Shown here: positions 37,531 through 47,424 of the stretch, in pieces
Numbering within the stretch: the first letter of the stretch is position 1
Layout of the letters: each line of letters begins with the position of its first letter
Origin: Halobacillus dabanensis
Lineage (GTDB): Bacteria > Bacillota > Bacilli > Bacillales > Halobacillaceae
NCBI RefSeq assembly: GCF_900114165.1
Contig: NZ_FOSB01000012.1
Coordinates: forward strand, 1,059-65,058
Reading direction: 5' to 3'
DNA: 64,000 bases
Made by a program: the position numbers and the translations under genes
Notes under the pieces: generated by a model
Database searches by the model: none
What the model was told of the DNA's origin: nothing
Seen by the model: the letters and a program-made list of their open reading frames with translations, nothing else

Positions 37531-39249
37531 ATGACAATAGGACGTAGATTATATACGATGACGCTTATTCCGTTGCTATTATGCCTGGCTCTTATCGGCT
37601 TCATCGTGTTTCAAATGATTGATTTACAACGCTCATCAAATCAAGATGTCCAAATTTTATTAGAAGGAAAAGAATTACATGGACAGCTTGTCAGTGTAGA
37701 ACAATCACTGACCACTTTCGGCTACAACCCTTCAGAAGCTTCACGAAATGAAGCAGAAATGCAAATGGAGCAGACGAATGCGATTTTCGGAGCGATTGAA
37801 CCACTCATTTCTACTGCAGAACAAGAGCAATGGTATGATCAAGCGAAAACAAAATTCGCTGATTGGTCAGAAGTTGCTTCCGAAGCCCTCGCGAACAATG
37901 ATATCAATGAAGTACAACGCCAAGCATCCAGGACGGGAGGTATCATCAACGATATCTATATGCTTCAACAAGAAGCACAATCCTGGTATGATGCACAAAT
38001 GGATGAACAAAAACAAACAATTCAAACCTTAATCTGGTTCACAATTATCGCAGCTTCTGTTCTAATTGTAACTAGCATTCTATCCACGACCCGCCTGGCT
38101 AAACACATTGCACGACCCATCCGCATCTTAGCAGAAAAGGCCTCAGAGGTCGCAAATGGAAACTTGAAAACAACCATTGATGTGAATGAAAAAGAGAAAG
38201 ATGAGATTGGCCAATTGAAACGTTCCTTCCGAACTATGGTAGATAATTTACAAGAAACCGTACAATCCGTCCATCATATTGGTCACAATGTCCAGGATTT
38301 CAGTTCACGCTTGCACAAAGAAATGACAGGTGTTTCTGAAATATCCAGCCAGGTTACGAACTCTACGGATGAACTTGCTCAGGGAAGCCAATCGATTTCG
38401 AACGATGTGCAGGATGTGGTTACTTTAATGGATGATCTTCATCAAGGCTTCGAGAAGAACAGAGATCAGGGTCAACAATCTCGGGAAATAAGCCAGGAAG
38501 CATTGGTTTATGTAGAAGAAGGTCAGAAGAGTATTATAGAACAACGTTCCCTTATGGACAGAAGTTCCTCTTCCATCGCCAATGTAGAGAGCTCTGTGAA
38601 TCAATTCATCCAATACACAGATCAAATTCAATCGACTGTTAAACTGGTCAATGACATCGCAGAGCAGACGAACTTGCTTGCTTTGAATGCGGCTATCGAA
38701 GCTGCTAGAGCTGGCGAACACGGGAAAGGTTTTGCGGTCGTTGCGGAAGAAGTTCGGAAGCTTGCCGACCAATCCACGAAAGCAACCGGGAATATCTCTG
38801 ATATGGTGCTGCAAATTAGAGATGGTGTAAAAATCATCGAGCAGGAAATGCAGGAAACGGTACAAATTTCCCGCGAGCAGAATCAGTCTGTCGATACTTC
38901 CAAAGATGCTTTTGAAAAGATCAGTGGGCAAGTAACGAAGATCGATCAACAACTAGAAGAATTAGTAAGTGGACTGGATCATTCCAAAGAACAAAGTACT
39001 AATGTCAATGTATCTATTGAAAATGTCAGCAGTATTGTCGAGGAGACGGCTGCTGGGACAGAAGAAATATCTGCTTCAACCGTGGAGCAGCAAACTGCTT
39101 TCCAACAAATGATTGAAGAGACAAACAAACTCGAAGAAATGGTTACAGACCTCAATGAACAACTACAACATTTCGAATGGCAGTCTGACGAAACACCGCT
39201 TGCAGAATTTGACCAAGAATATGAAGAACCTACCACCGCTTCCGCTTAA
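37531..39249 (+). CDS. Methyl-accepting chemotaxis protein
   Basis: 572 residues. Membrane helix at the N-terminus ([19 protein letters not shown]), an extracellular helical domain of about 130 residues, a second helix ([13 protein letters not shown]), HAMP, and the cytoplasmic signalling hairpin with the tip [20 protein letters not shown] and [17 protein letters not shown] behind GAAGGAGGAAAGAC; the preceding BMP gene ends 13 bases before, so they are one operon. The extracellular part is long enough to dock a binding protein. Confidence 0.93.
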   Translation: MTIGRRLYTMTLIPLLLCLALIGFIVFQMIDLQRSSNQDVQILLEGKELHGQLVSVEQSLTTFGYNPSEASRNEAEMQMEQTNAIFGAIEPLISTAEQEQWYDQAKTKFADWSEVASEALANNDINEVQRQASRTGGIINDIYMLQQEAQSWYDAQMDEQKQTIQTLIWFTIIAASVLIVTSILSTTRLAKHIARPIRILAEKASEVANGNLKTTIDVNEKEKDEIGQLKRSFRTMVDNLQETVQSVHHIGHNVQDFSSRLHKEMTGVSEISSQVTNSTDELAQGSQSISNDVQDVVTLMDDLHQGFEKNRDQGQQSREISQEALVYVEEGQKSIIEQRSLMDRSSSSIANVESSVNQFIQYTDQIQSTVKLVNDIAEQTNLLALNAAIEAARAGEHGKGFAVVAEEVRKLADQSTKATGNISDMVLQIRDGVKIIEQEMQETVQISREQNQSVDTSKDAFEKISGQVTKIDQQLEELVSGLDHSKEQSTNVNVSIENVSSIVEETAAGTEEISASTVEQQTAFQQMIEETNKLEEMVTDLNEQLQHFEWQSDETPLAEFDQEYEEPTTASA

Positions 39250-39265
39250 AGGAGCGGTGGTTTTT
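39232..39265 (+). terminator. Terminator of the BMP-MCP operon
   Basis: ACCACCGCT and AGCGGTGGT (39232-39240/39253-39261) followed by TTTTC; it overlaps the MCP stop codon. Confidence 0.85.
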
Positions 39266-39517
39266 CTATCTTCGTTTTGGTTGCCCTGCAGGTCGCTCAA
39301 GGGAACGGAGATCTTCATCGATATTGAGCACTTTTTGTTCGACCATCTGTCGAGCATCGTCGATCCCTTTGTTATAGAAGAAAGGTCCCATTTCCTCCGA
39401 TAGCATATGTACCCACTGTTCTGCAGCCAAGTCACCGATGACCTCTCCTTTTTCAAGCTCAAAATATTCTTTAATTCTTTCTACCATATATTCTCTTTCT
39501 TCCTTTTTCAGTTTCAT
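39266..39517 (-). CDS. DUF2164 family protein
   Basis: 83 residues. RIKEYFELEKGEVIGDLAAE and GPFFYNKGIDDARQMVEQK match the small DUF2164 family, whose function is unknown. ATG behind AAAGGAGAGGGACTA; a longer frame upstream has no binding site. Confidence 0.88.
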   Translation of the reverse strand: MKLKKEEREYMVERIKEYFELEKGEVIGDLAAEQWVHMLSEEMGPFFYNKGIDDARQMVEQKVLNIDEDLRSLERPAGQPKRR

Positions 39518-39846
39518 TAGTCCCTCTCCTTTCCCCCTTAGCATATCACAACCGTTCCGCCATGCCGACGACACAGAAGGCACCATCCATCCTTCTGTCT
39601 GGGTTTTATCAAGCCACGATAAATTTCGATGGGACTAGCCTCAACTCCCCATTTCAAGAGCCCTTTGCTTTCCAATCCATCCCACTGGATTATTTCTTCT
39701 CATAAACCTTCCAACAATATTCCACAAACTTTATTTTCACACATCAAATGAGCAGTATTAGTTTTCTTAAGAGCGGTTTGTTTGTATGATAAATGACAGA
39801 GAGAACTTTCTCCACCTTATATAATGAATGAAAGGGAGGGCAAAGG

Positions 39847-41073
39847 GTGAAAAGAAAAATATCATATTTACTATTAGTATTCTTACTCTTATCTGCCTGC
39901 AGCCAGGCTTCAACGAGTGAAAGAGATTGGACAAAACCTTCCTGGGATGAAATCACATCCGAAGCGGAAGGCACGGAAGTCCGGCTATACATGTGGGGTG
40001 GAGACGAAGGGATTAACCAATATATTGACGAATGGGTCACCCCTCGTATGAAAGAAAATCACGGGTTGACCTTAGAACGAGTACCGATGGACACCCCTGA
40101 AATCCTGCAAAAACTACAAACGGAAAAACAAGCCGGTAAACAAGAAGGAACTATCGATCTCATTTGGATTAATGGGGAGAATTTCAAAAATGCTAAAGAA
40201 AACGGGTTATTAATGGGCTCTTTTACACATACACTGCCAAACTTCACGGACTACTACGATACGAATAGTCCAGCCTTCCAAACTGATTTCGGAACAGCTG
40301 TCGATGGCATGGAAGCCCCTTGGGGAAAGGTCCAATTTGTTTTTCATTATGATTCCGATAAAATCGAAGACCCTCCTGCTTCATTTGAAGAATTACATGC
40401 ATGGATCCATAACAACCCAGGAAAATTCACCTATCCTAGAGCAGAAGATTTTACAGGTAATGCATTTCTGAGACATATATTGTATGCACAAGCTGGGGAG
40501 CCTGAAGACATTTATGGACAACCGCTTGAGGAAGAGAGGATTGCAGAGACGGCGCAACACACGTGGACATACTTGAATGATATTACAGGTGACTTATGGC
40601 GTTCTGGAGAACATTATCCAAACTCATTAACAGAACTCGATCGCTTATATAGTCAGGGCGAGGTTTGGATGACTATGGGGTATAACGAATCACGGGCGGA
40701 ATCACTAATCGAGGAAGGAGTCTTCCCTGAATCGACTCGTTCCTTTGTAATGGAACCAGGATCGATTGGCAACACCCACTTCCTTTCGATTCCTTTCAAT
40801 AGCCAGAACCGCCCTGGGGCTTTGACCGCAATTAATGAAATGCTTTCCCCAGAAGCACAGCTCGCCAAATTCAAACCAAAATATTGGGGAGAAAACACAC
40901 CCATCAGTTTTGAAAAACTTTCCGAAGAGATGCGGAAGCAATTCAAGACTGTCGAGCGTGGAAAGAGCGTGTTGCCACCAGAAAAACTAGAGAAAAGCTT
41001 TCTTCCTGAATCAGAAGCAGCTTACGTCGAGTTGATGAGGGAACAGTGGTTCAATGAAGTTGTTCAGAAATAA
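39847..41073 (+). CDS. ABC transporter substrate-binding lipoprotein (YnjB-like)
   Basis: 408 residues. Lipobox LSAC (Cys18), then VRLYMWGGDEGINQYIDEWV, DLIWINGENFKNAKENGLL and a C-terminal FLSIPFNSQNRPGALTAINE. The pattern is that of E. coli YnjB (COG4134), related to sulfate/thiamine-type binding proteins; substrate unknown. GTG start behind GGGAGGGCAAAGG. It opens an operon in which every gene overlaps the next. Confidence 0.85.
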   Translation: MKRKISYLLLVFLLLSACSQASTSERDWTKPSWDEITSEAEGTEVRLYMWGGDEGINQYIDEWVTPRMKENHGLTLERVPMDTPEILQKLQTEKQAGKQEGTIDLIWINGENFKNAKENGLLMGSFTHTLPNFTDYYDTNSPAFQTDFGTAVDGMEAPWGKVQFVFHYDSDKIEDPPASFEELHAWIHNNPGKFTYPRAEDFTGNAFLRHILYAQAGEPEDIYGQPLEEERIAETAQHTWTYLNDITGDLWRSGEHYPNSLTELDRLYSQGEVWMTMGYNESRAESLIEEGVFPESTRSFVMEPGSIGNTHFLSIPFNSQNRPGALTAINEMLSPEAQLAKFKPKYWGENTPISFEKLSEEMRKQFKTVERGKSVLPPEKLEKSFLPESEAAYVELMREQWFNEVVQK

Positions 41074-41899
41074 AATCCTCCTCCTCCCAGCTTTTGTTTT
41101 TTTAGCACTTCCTTTCTATGGTTTTATGACCGCTATTGTACAAAGCTTGGGAAACGAAGAACCATTATCACACTATTGGGATCTTTTGGATTCTGATCGC
41201 TTTTTAGCTTCGATAGCGTTCAGCATCCGCACGGCAGGGATTGCCACCATTTTATCCATAGCAATCGGACTATTGCTGATTCGGTCTTTTTATAAGATTT
41301 TGGTCCAGCTATCCCCACGGTTAAGAGTATGGATACCGATGTTATTCCCACACTTTGTATGGGGGTATATGGTGATTTTGTTACTTGGAGAGTCAGGAAT
41401 CTTTTCCCAAATAGCTGTCGTTTCTGGGTGGATGGAAAGTCAAGCTGATTTTCCCATTTGGACGAGGGATCGATATGGAATCGGCATTATCATAACTTAC
41501 GTATGGAAGGAAGTTCCACTTGTCATTCTTTTATTGTTGCCTGTCTACTCATCTATTCGGCCAGAGTATTATGCGCTCGTCGATACGTTAGGTGGAAATG
41601 GATGGAACCGTTTCACAACTGTCGAGCTCCCCCACTTGCTGCCTGTACTGGTTGAATCATTTCTCATCATTTTTTCCTTCAGTTTGACGGCTTACGAAGT
41701 ACCGGCACTGATTGGCACTACGTTTCCTGAGATGATTTCCGTTCTTGGGTATGAATGGTTTTACGGGAGCTCCTGGGACGACCGACCACTTGCGTTTGCT
41801 TCGATGGTAAGTATTAGCATATTTTTATTGATTCTCACAATTATTGGTTACACATTTTTGAACCGGACCAGATTGAAAGCTATGAGAGGGGGTAAATGA
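41054..41899 (+). CDS. ABC transporter permease (YnjC N-terminal half-like)
   Basis: 281 residues with six membrane helices. The EAA-type loop reads EYYALVDTLGGNGWNRFTTV then ELPHLLP. It overlaps the binding-protein gene by 20 bases and the next permease by four (ATGA). In E. coli the equivalent YnjC is one double-length permease; here it is two genes. Confidence 0.87.
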   Translation: MKLFRNKILLLPAFVFLALPFYGFMTAIVQSLGNEEPLSHYWDLLDSDRFLASIAFSIRTAGIATILSIAIGLLLIRSFYKILVQLSPRLRVWIPMLFPHFVWGYMVILLLGESGIFSQIAVVSGWMESQADFPIWTRDRYGIGIIITYVWKEVPLVILLLLPVYSSIRPEYYALVDTLGGNGWNRFTTVELPHLLPVLVESFLIIFSFSLTAYEVPALIGTTFPEMISVLGYEWFYGSSWDDRPLAFASMVSISIFLLILTIIGYTFLNRTRLKAMRGGK

Positions 41900-42699
41900 T
41901 GAGGAGTAGAAAAATTTCATTCTCGATTATAGCCTGCGTGTTTTTCGTATTCCCAATGATTCTTCTCCTCTTACAAAGTGTAAGTTCTCCCTGGCGCTTT
42001 CAATCAGAAGACGGTTTCACCTGGCAATGGACAAGTTATCAAAAACTTCTTCAGGATCCCATGCTATGGGAAGCCACGCTAACATCGATTGTTATTGGCT
42101 ACGCTGTGCTGGTCATTAATTTTATCATTGGCCTTTTCACTGGAAAAGCATTAGTATCCTCCCCCTATAAAGGGAAAGCATGGGTGGAAGCAATTCTGCT
42201 ATCCCCTATTTTATTACCAGTTTTGGCAATTGCTATGGGATTACATCTATTGATGATCCGTATCGGATTAGCGGATACCTTGATCGGCGTCATCCTCCTC
42301 CATCTTGTTCCGACAGTCCCTTACAGTATTAAGATTTTTTATAATGGCTATAATCAAACCGGACCAGCGATGATGGAGCAATCAAATATACTTGGTGCAG
42401 GATTTTGGACTCAGATTTTCACTGTAGAACTGCCGCTCCTTAGACCAGCAATCAGGAGCCTCACCTTTTTGACAATCGTTATCAGCCTCAGTCAATACGC
42501 AATCACCGCGATTATTGGTGGAGGACGGATCCTTACCCTCCCTCTTGTATTTTTTCCATATATGGAAAATGCAAATACATCGCTGATGGCCGCCTTCTCC
42601 ATTTGGTTTGCCGTCATACCTGTGACCATGTATATCGTTATTGAGTTATTGATCTTACTACTCCCTTATTCTCGTTTGCCATGGAGGAATCATAGATGA
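41896..42699 (+). CDS. ABC transporter permease (YnjC C-terminal half-like)
   Basis: 267 residues, six membrane helices; EAA-like loop MMEQSNILGAGFWTQIFTVE then LPLLRP. ATGA overlaps at both ends, so it is translationally coupled to its neighbours. It would pair with the preceding permease as a heterodimer. Confidence 0.87.
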   Translation: MMRSRKISFSIIACVFFVFPMILLLLQSVSSPWRFQSEDGFTWQWTSYQKLLQDPMLWEATLTSIVIGYAVLVINFIIGLFTGKALVSSPYKGKAWVEAILLSPILLPVLAIAMGLHLLMIRIGLADTLIGVILLHLVPTVPYSIKIFYNGYNQTGPAMMEQSNILGAGFWTQIFTVELPLLRPAIRSLTFLTIVISLSQYAITAIIGGGRILTLPLVFFPYMENANTSLMAAFSIWFAVIPVTMYIVIELLILLLPYSRLPWRNHR

Positions 42700-43664
42700 A
42701 CCAGACGACTTTAGAGATTAAAAACATGACAAAAAACTATAAATCGGAGACGGTTCTGAACGAATTATCTTTCCAGCTTCAACAAGGGGAGATCTTGAGT
42801 ATTGTTGGCCCATCGGGAAGCGGAAAAACAACGTTGCTACGTGTTCTCGCTGGCCTTGAAGAACCGACTAACGGTTCGATTTTCATGTATGGGGAAGAGA
42901 TTACGAAACAAAAAGCCAATAAACGGGACATCAGCCTCGTATTCCAGCAGCCGCTCCTCTTTCCCCACATGACAGTCATGGAAAACATCGTGTACGGTGC
43001 AAAAATTTCAAAAAAATATAAAAAGGAAAAAACCGATGCCCTTCTTACAGCTATAGGGATGGGCAAATACCAGGACCATTTCCCTTCTGAAATATCAGGA
43101 GGACAACAGCAGAGAACTGCCCTCGCCCGTGCGATGGCTACAGAACCTGAAGTAATATTATTCGATGAACCATTTAGCAGTCTCGATCCCTCGTTGCGGC
43201 AAGATTTGCGTTATTGGGTTCGTAATTTCCTTGTGAAACAAAAAACGACGGCCATATTTGTAACCCATGATATGGAAGAAGCAATGATTATGGGAGATAA
43301 GATCGCTGTATTTACAGAAGGGCAATTTCAACAGATTGGAAAGGCGAAAACATTGCAAGAATCCCCTGCGAACCTTCTTGTAGCTTCGTTTATGGGAGGA
43401 AACCTGATACTTAGTGAAGAGGAATATATATCGCTTCAAGAAATTACCCTGTCTCCTCCAACGGACAGAAAGGCTGACCGGATTTATGAAGCAACCCTAC
43501 TGCACGTCACCTATCAACACGCACGTCCCATAGCCCATCTACACATCCATTCTCTGGATGAGAAAGTGTCTCTCCCACTCCAACACGAAGATGAATTGCA
43601 GGAGAATGTGACCATTTACATTCCAGATTCGGAAGTCCGTCGATTCCATGAGGAAGGCAGGTGA
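42696..43664 (+). CDS. ABC transporter ATP-binding protein (YnjD-like)
   Basis: 322 residues. Walker A GPSGSGKTT, Q loop VFQQPLLFPHM, signature ISGGQQQRTALARA, Walker B VILFDEPFSSLD and switch His in FVTHDMEEA. About 90 C-terminal residues form a TOBE-like regulatory part. It energises the two permeases upstream. GTGA overlap with the next gene. Confidence 0.92.
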   Translation: MNQTTLEIKNMTKNYKSETVLNELSFQLQQGEILSIVGPSGSGKTTLLRVLAGLEEPTNGSIFMYGEEITKQKANKRDISLVFQQPLLFPHMTVMENIVYGAKISKKYKKEKTDALLTAIGMGKYQDHFPSEISGGQQQRTALARAMATEPEVILFDEPFSSLDPSLRQDLRYWVRNFLVKQKTTAIFVTHDMEEAMIMGDKIAVFTEGQFQQIGKAKTLQESPANLLVASFMGGNLILSEEEYISLQEITLSPPTDRKADRIYEATLLHVTYQHARPIAHLHIHSLDEKVSLPLQHEDELQENVTIYIPDSEVRRFHEEGR

Positions 43665-44305
43665 AGGCAAAGAAGATGATCCGCTCCCTGGTATTCTTCA
43701 TGCTTTTCATAACAGTTGCGTGGTTTACTCGAAAACAGTTCGATCTAAGCACAGATGGAATGCGGACTTACATCCTATCCACCGGCACAACCGGTCCACT
43801 TATACTTATAGGTCTTTATTGTATCGGCCCTATCCTTGCATTTCCGACCTCTGTTCTCTCCCTTGCAGCAGCCTTTACTTATGGGGTTTGGCCAGGAATG
43901 CTTTATATTATCATCGGAGCCACAGGCGCAGGTGTGACCGGATACGTGATAGGGCGTTTCTTCGGGGATTCTGTTTTTAAATTTCAACAAACAAAATGGT
44001 CTTCCGCAATCTATGCACGCATGCAGAGGCAAGGATTTCTTTATGTATTCATCCTCCGTCTCATTCCATTGGTTGGGTTCAGTATTCTTAGCTATTTAGC
44101 AGGGATGACACGAGTGAAGTTCCCATCTTTCATTTTAGCTACAGTGATCGGCATGCTACCAGGCACGTTTGCTTACAGTCTTGTCGGTACCAGCCTTGCG
44201 AGTGGAGACAGAATATTCGTTTTGATTGCCGTCAGCGTTTTCACCCTTCTCCTCGTCACGATTTATTCCTTTCGCAACAAAGTCCGAATCTGGCTCAAAC
44301 TATAG
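43661..44305 (+). CDS. TVP38/TMEM64 (DedA/VTT) family membrane protein
   Basis: 214 residues with five or six membrane helices. VTT-domain motifs GPILAFPTSVLSLAAAFTYG, GATGAGVTGYVIGRFFG and FVFILRLIPLVGFSILSYLA (read in part FLYVFILRLIPLVGFS). GTG start within the ATPase stop (GTGA). E. coli also has TVP38-type genes (ydjX, ydjZ) next to ynjBCD, so a functional link to this transporter is likely though not defined. Confidence 0.85.
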   Translation: MKAKKMIRSLVFFMLFITVAWFTRKQFDLSTDGMRTYILSTGTTGPLILIGLYCIGPILAFPTSVLSLAAAFTYGVWPGMLYIIIGATGAGVTGYVIGRFFGDSVFKFQQTKWSSAIYARMQRQGFLYVFILRLIPLVGFSILSYLAGMTRVKFPSFILATVIGMLPGTFAYSLVGTSLASGDRIFVLIAVSVFTLLLVTIYSFRNKVRIWLKL

Positions 44306-44361
44306 AAGAATCAAACCACCCTCTCATCAACAAAAACTACCTATTAACGAGCGATAGTGTG

Positions 44362-44572
44362 CGGTCCGACTCCGAAGTGCTTTATACGGCTAAGGGGCGG
44401 AGGGAAACGGTGAGACTCCTGTGAGATTAGCAGGACAGGTGAGACCTCGGAAGGCGAAGCCTGAGAAGGCTCACCACCCGCCCTACGGAAAGCGAGCTGT
44501 TTCCCGGAGCCCCTAGAGCCCCACAATATCTCGGAATCGAGTCTTATAGAATACTGCCATTTACCGTAATAA
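44362..44572. repeat. Dispersed repeat, family A (copy A2)
   Basis: Signature blocks: ATACGGCTAAGGGGCGGAGG, GGTGAGACTCCTGTGAGA, AGGTGAGACC, GAGAAGGCTCACC and CTACGGAAAGCGAGCTG. The right end ATCTCGGAATCGAGTCTTAT continues into AGAATACTGCCATT. It lies between the TVP38 gene and the convergent flavoprotein gene and is close to the reverse complement of copy A1. Confidence 0.85.
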
Positions 44573-44582
44573 AAATTAAATA

Positions 44583-44628
44583 AAGAGAGCAGTTGAATAG
44601 CCACACAGGGCATTCAACTGCTCTTTTC
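44583..44628. terminator. Bidirectional terminator before 44627
   Basis: GAGCAGTTGAAT and ATTCAACTGCTC (44587-44598/44612-44623) with TTTT after it and AAA before it. Confidence 0.85.
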
Positions 44629-45709
44629 ATTGATACTTTGCCATAAATTCACGGTCAATTTTATTTTTCAACTGCCAGGCTTTTTGGTTATGTGAACTGA
44701 GAGGGCCGTAAACAAGAAAACCTTTTTTACCACCCGTCGATAAAATATAGAGAGCATTCTTTTGGGGAGTAAAGGATTCTAAGGGCTGTCCCGTGAGATA
44801 GCTCCTTAAGTTTTGCCACAAAACAGGACCCTGACGAACAGCATAGACTCCACTCTTTGGTAAATTAGGAAAGTCGATCATAGTTGTGCAATCGCCTGCA
44901 CCAAAAATAAAATCATAATCGCGGAATTGCAAAGTGGAGCGGACTAATGCAAAATTACGTTCGTCGATGGCAACAGATGAGTTCTCAAAAATGGGGTCAC
45001 CGATTGCCCCACCAAGCCACAACACACCTGTGTGACGTACACGGTTTCCTCGATCAGTCTTCACAAATTCCTCAAAGACTTCTTCTACTCTTTCATCCTG
45101 CCAAACCCGGATACCCTTCTTTTCTAAAAGCTTTTGCATCCTTGCCGACACCCACTTCGGCGTATGAGACATGACTTTTTCGGCCGTAATCAGACGCACT
45201 TGACCAGGGATGTTATGTTTTTGTTTGTATGCTTGTACCGCCATGGCCAGTTCTGTACCGGCCGCTCCCCCTCCAACAATTAAAGGCTTGTTCGTCTCTC
45301 TTAACCTTCTGATTTGATCAGGGAACTTATAGTTCGGTTTAATCGTCCGTGCTATCGTATCCTCAAAAGTCGCAGGTAAACTTTTAGAACCAATATCAAA
45401 GCTTATGACATCAAATGGATAAACAGAGCCATCCTCGCAAACGATTTTCTTTTGCTCCGCTTTCAACTTAAACGCTTTTTTTTGGATCAAATGCACTCCT
45501 GCAGACTTTGTCAGTTTCCTTAGATCGACACGCATCTCCCCTTCTGTGTATATTTCTTCCGTAAAACCTGAAAACATTCCCGAATAATATTGATAAGGCG
45601 ACGGGTTAATCATACACACATCCCAATCATCCCTATGGCCTTCTTTCAGTTGCCTCAAAACTTCTAAATGAGAATGACCGGCACCAACCAACAATAAACG
45701 ATTGTACAA
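44627..45709 (-). CDS. Flavoprotein oxidoreductase (SelD N-terminal / NDH-2-like)
   Basis: 360 residues. FAD motif LLVGAGHSHLEVL at the N-terminus, second nucleotide motif LIVGGGAAGTELAMA near 145, VLWLGGAIG and FGAGDCTTM. The pattern matches the pyridine nucleotide-disulfide oxidoreductases related to the domain fused to SelD in some organisms (TIGR03169-type). No selD or selenium gene is near. TTG start behind AAGGAGGTGC. The thioredoxin gene precedes it, separated by a terminator. Confidence 0.85.
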   Translation of the reverse strand: MYNRLLLVGAGHSHLEVLRQLKEGHRDDWDVCMINPSPYQYYSGMFSGFTEEIYTEGEMRVDLRKLTKSAGVHLIQKKAFKLKAEQKKIVCEDGSVYPFDVISFDIGSKSLPATFEDTIARTIKPNYKFPDQIRRLRETNKPLIVGGGAAGTELAMAVQAYKQKHNIPGQVRLITAEKVMSHTPKWVSARMQKLLEKKGIRVWQDERVEEVFEEFVKTDRGNRVRHTGVLWLGGAIGDPIFENSSVAIDERNFALVRSTLQFRDYDFIFGAGDCTTMIDFPNLPKSGVYAVRQGPVLWQNLRSYLTGQPLESFTPQKNALYILSTGGKKGFLVYGPLSSHNQKAWQLKNKIDREFMAKYQ

Positions 45710-45725
45710 TCTAGCACCTCCTTAC

Positions 45726-45757
45726 AGAAAACGCCCACATGGCTTTAAACCATGTGG
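45726..45757 (-). terminator. Terminator of the thioredoxin gene
   Basis: CCACATGG and CCATGTGG (45735-45742/45750-45757), then GCGTTTTC on the minus strand. Confidence 0.75.
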
Positions 45758-45766
45758 ACGCGGTTC

Positions 45767-46084
45767 TTAGAGACTCGCTTGTAAAAACTCCTCAACTTCT
45801 TCAGGAGTCTTTGCATTTGCACTGTGAAGATGGGCTTTTTTGTTTCCATCTTTGAAGATCAAAATACTCGGTATCCCCATCACTTCATATTTTTCGGCAA
45901 TTTCAGGCAACTCGTCCCGATTGACGTTGTACCAGTCGTATCCTTTATATTCTTCAAGGATGTCTCCGATGAACATATCCATTCGACGGCAATCCGGGCA
46001 CCAGTCCGCCTCAAATTTAACAATGACAGGGCGCTCGCTAGTGATTATTTCATTAAATCTCTCTACTGTTTGGATGGCTTCCAT
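45767..46084 (-). CDS. Thioredoxin family protein (YdbP-like)
   Basis: 105 residues. Active site WCPDC (Cys29, Cys32), FIGDILEEY and cis-Pro segment VMGIPSILIFKDG, closely like B. subtilis YdbP. Thiol-disulfide oxidoreductase; partner unknown. Confidence 0.92.
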   Translation of the reverse strand: MEAIQTVERFNEIITSERPVIVKFEADWCPDCRRMDMFIGDILEEYKGYDWYNVNRDELPEIAEKYEVMGIPSILIFKDGNKKAHLHSANAKTPEEVEEFLQASL

Positions 46085-46161
46085 CTACCTCAATCTCCTT
46101 TTTTTCAATATATCTACATTCTATAATAGTTTAAATATACACGTTTGTCTTATCATCCGAT

Positions 46162-46977
46162 TTATTTATACTCGACTCTTCCTAACAACCAGGCTGCTAA
46201 TAATCCAAAGATGAAAGCTAGAACACTTATTACCATCAATGTTGCACTATCAGGAACACCAGGGAAAATGACAAATACAGAACCGATGACTAATCCAATA
46301 ATGATGGCAAACGTACCAGAGGTGTAATTTTCCAAAAAGAATTTGACGATCTTACTCATCACCACAATTCCACATAAAATACCAACACCAACGACAGCGA
46401 TAATGTCGATACGGAAATCGGAAATCGCTGAGGTGATTGTCGTGTAAACTCCAATAATCAGCAAGATGAAAGAGCCACTGATTCCTGGAAGGATCATTGC
46501 ACTACTCGCAATCCAACCGGAGAAAAACAACAAGAGATAATCGGACATCGTAAGGTTCTGCATGACATCTGATTCTGTTGTTTGGAATAGTGCCATGGAA
46601 GCGACAAGCCCTGCACCAAGCAATAATAATAAATAGTGATTCCATTTGAATTTATGTTTCACATCTCCTTTGTGTACCAAATATGGCAGCACACCAATGA
46701 TCAACCCAAGAAAGAAAAATTGAGTCGGTCCAGGATAATGTTCAAATAACCATTCAATTAAGTTCGCCATCAGACCAATCGCAATAACGACTCCAATTCC
46801 GAGGGGCAACAAAAACTTCAAATGTGTCTTCCATTCTTTACTGAAGAATCCGTTGACTGCTTCAATCAGCCGATCATAGATTCCTAAGACGACCGCAATC
46901 GTTCCTCCGCTGACACCTGGAACAACATCACTCGCTCCCATCAGCATTCCACGATAGATATTTCTCCATTCCCACAT
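46162..46977 (-). CDS. DUF368 family membrane protein (undecaprenyl-phosphate translocase type)
   Basis: 271 residues, about eight membrane helices. Family motifs GASDVVPGVSGGTIAVVLGI and SSAMILPGISGSFILLIIG form two inverted copies. DUF368 proteins have been reported as undecaprenyl-phosphate flippases (PopT type), which recycle the wall-synthesis lipid carrier. Assignment is by family motif. Confidence 0.88.
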   Translation of the reverse strand: MWEWRNIYRGMLMGASDVVPGVSGGTIAVVLGIYDRLIEAVNGFFSKEWKTHLKFLLPLGIGVVIAIGLMANLIEWLFEHYPGPTQFFFLGLIIGVLPYLVHKGDVKHKFKWNHYLLLLLGAGLVASMALFQTTESDVMQNLTMSDYLLLFFSGWIASSAMILPGISGSFILLIIGVYTTITSAISDFRIDIIAVVGVGILCGIVVMSKIVKFFLENYTSGTFAIIIGLVIGSVFVIFPGVPDSATLMVISVLAFIFGLLAAWLLGRVEYK

Positions 46978-47424
46978 GCTTCTTTACTCCTTTGCTTCTT
47001 CCCTGTTTTCTTTTTATTCATTCAAACTCCTCTAATGTTTTATCATACATTTTCCAGAAAAAAAAAACAAAGAATCCGGGGAATTTCCCTCCATAGATAC
47101 CAGTGAAAAAAAAGAACCAATCAATCTCCTATTACTCATGGTCATTCTGGTAGCCCGTTAACTCCTCTTATTCGATCAAGCAAGGAACTTATGGACGGCA
47201 AGTGTATGTATTCCCCTATTATTCCTGTTATAAAATATCCTTAATTCATAGTGTGAATCCACCCACGACCTAATCAATAATAACTCCCATCAATTCCTTG
47301 GTAACTCGCCTACGCTGCAGTCATGATTAAACCAGTGTAGACACTCATGAAAAGCAATCGAATTCGGGTGAATTTCGAAAGCGGATGGGCATATTACAGG
47401 ATATGTCCTAAGGGAGCAGTCCAT
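46978..47424. other. Intergenic region without recognisable gene
   Basis: 447 bases, A/T-rich, between the DUF368 and nucleotidyltransferase genes. The DUF368 promoter should lie at its left side. I see no open frame with a binding site, no RNA gene and no convincing repeat copy. Confidence 0.5.

Noticed and set aside
44344-44613. 89-codon minus-strand frame
   Set aside because: It reads through repeat A2 in reverse; the same kind of frame appears in other copies.
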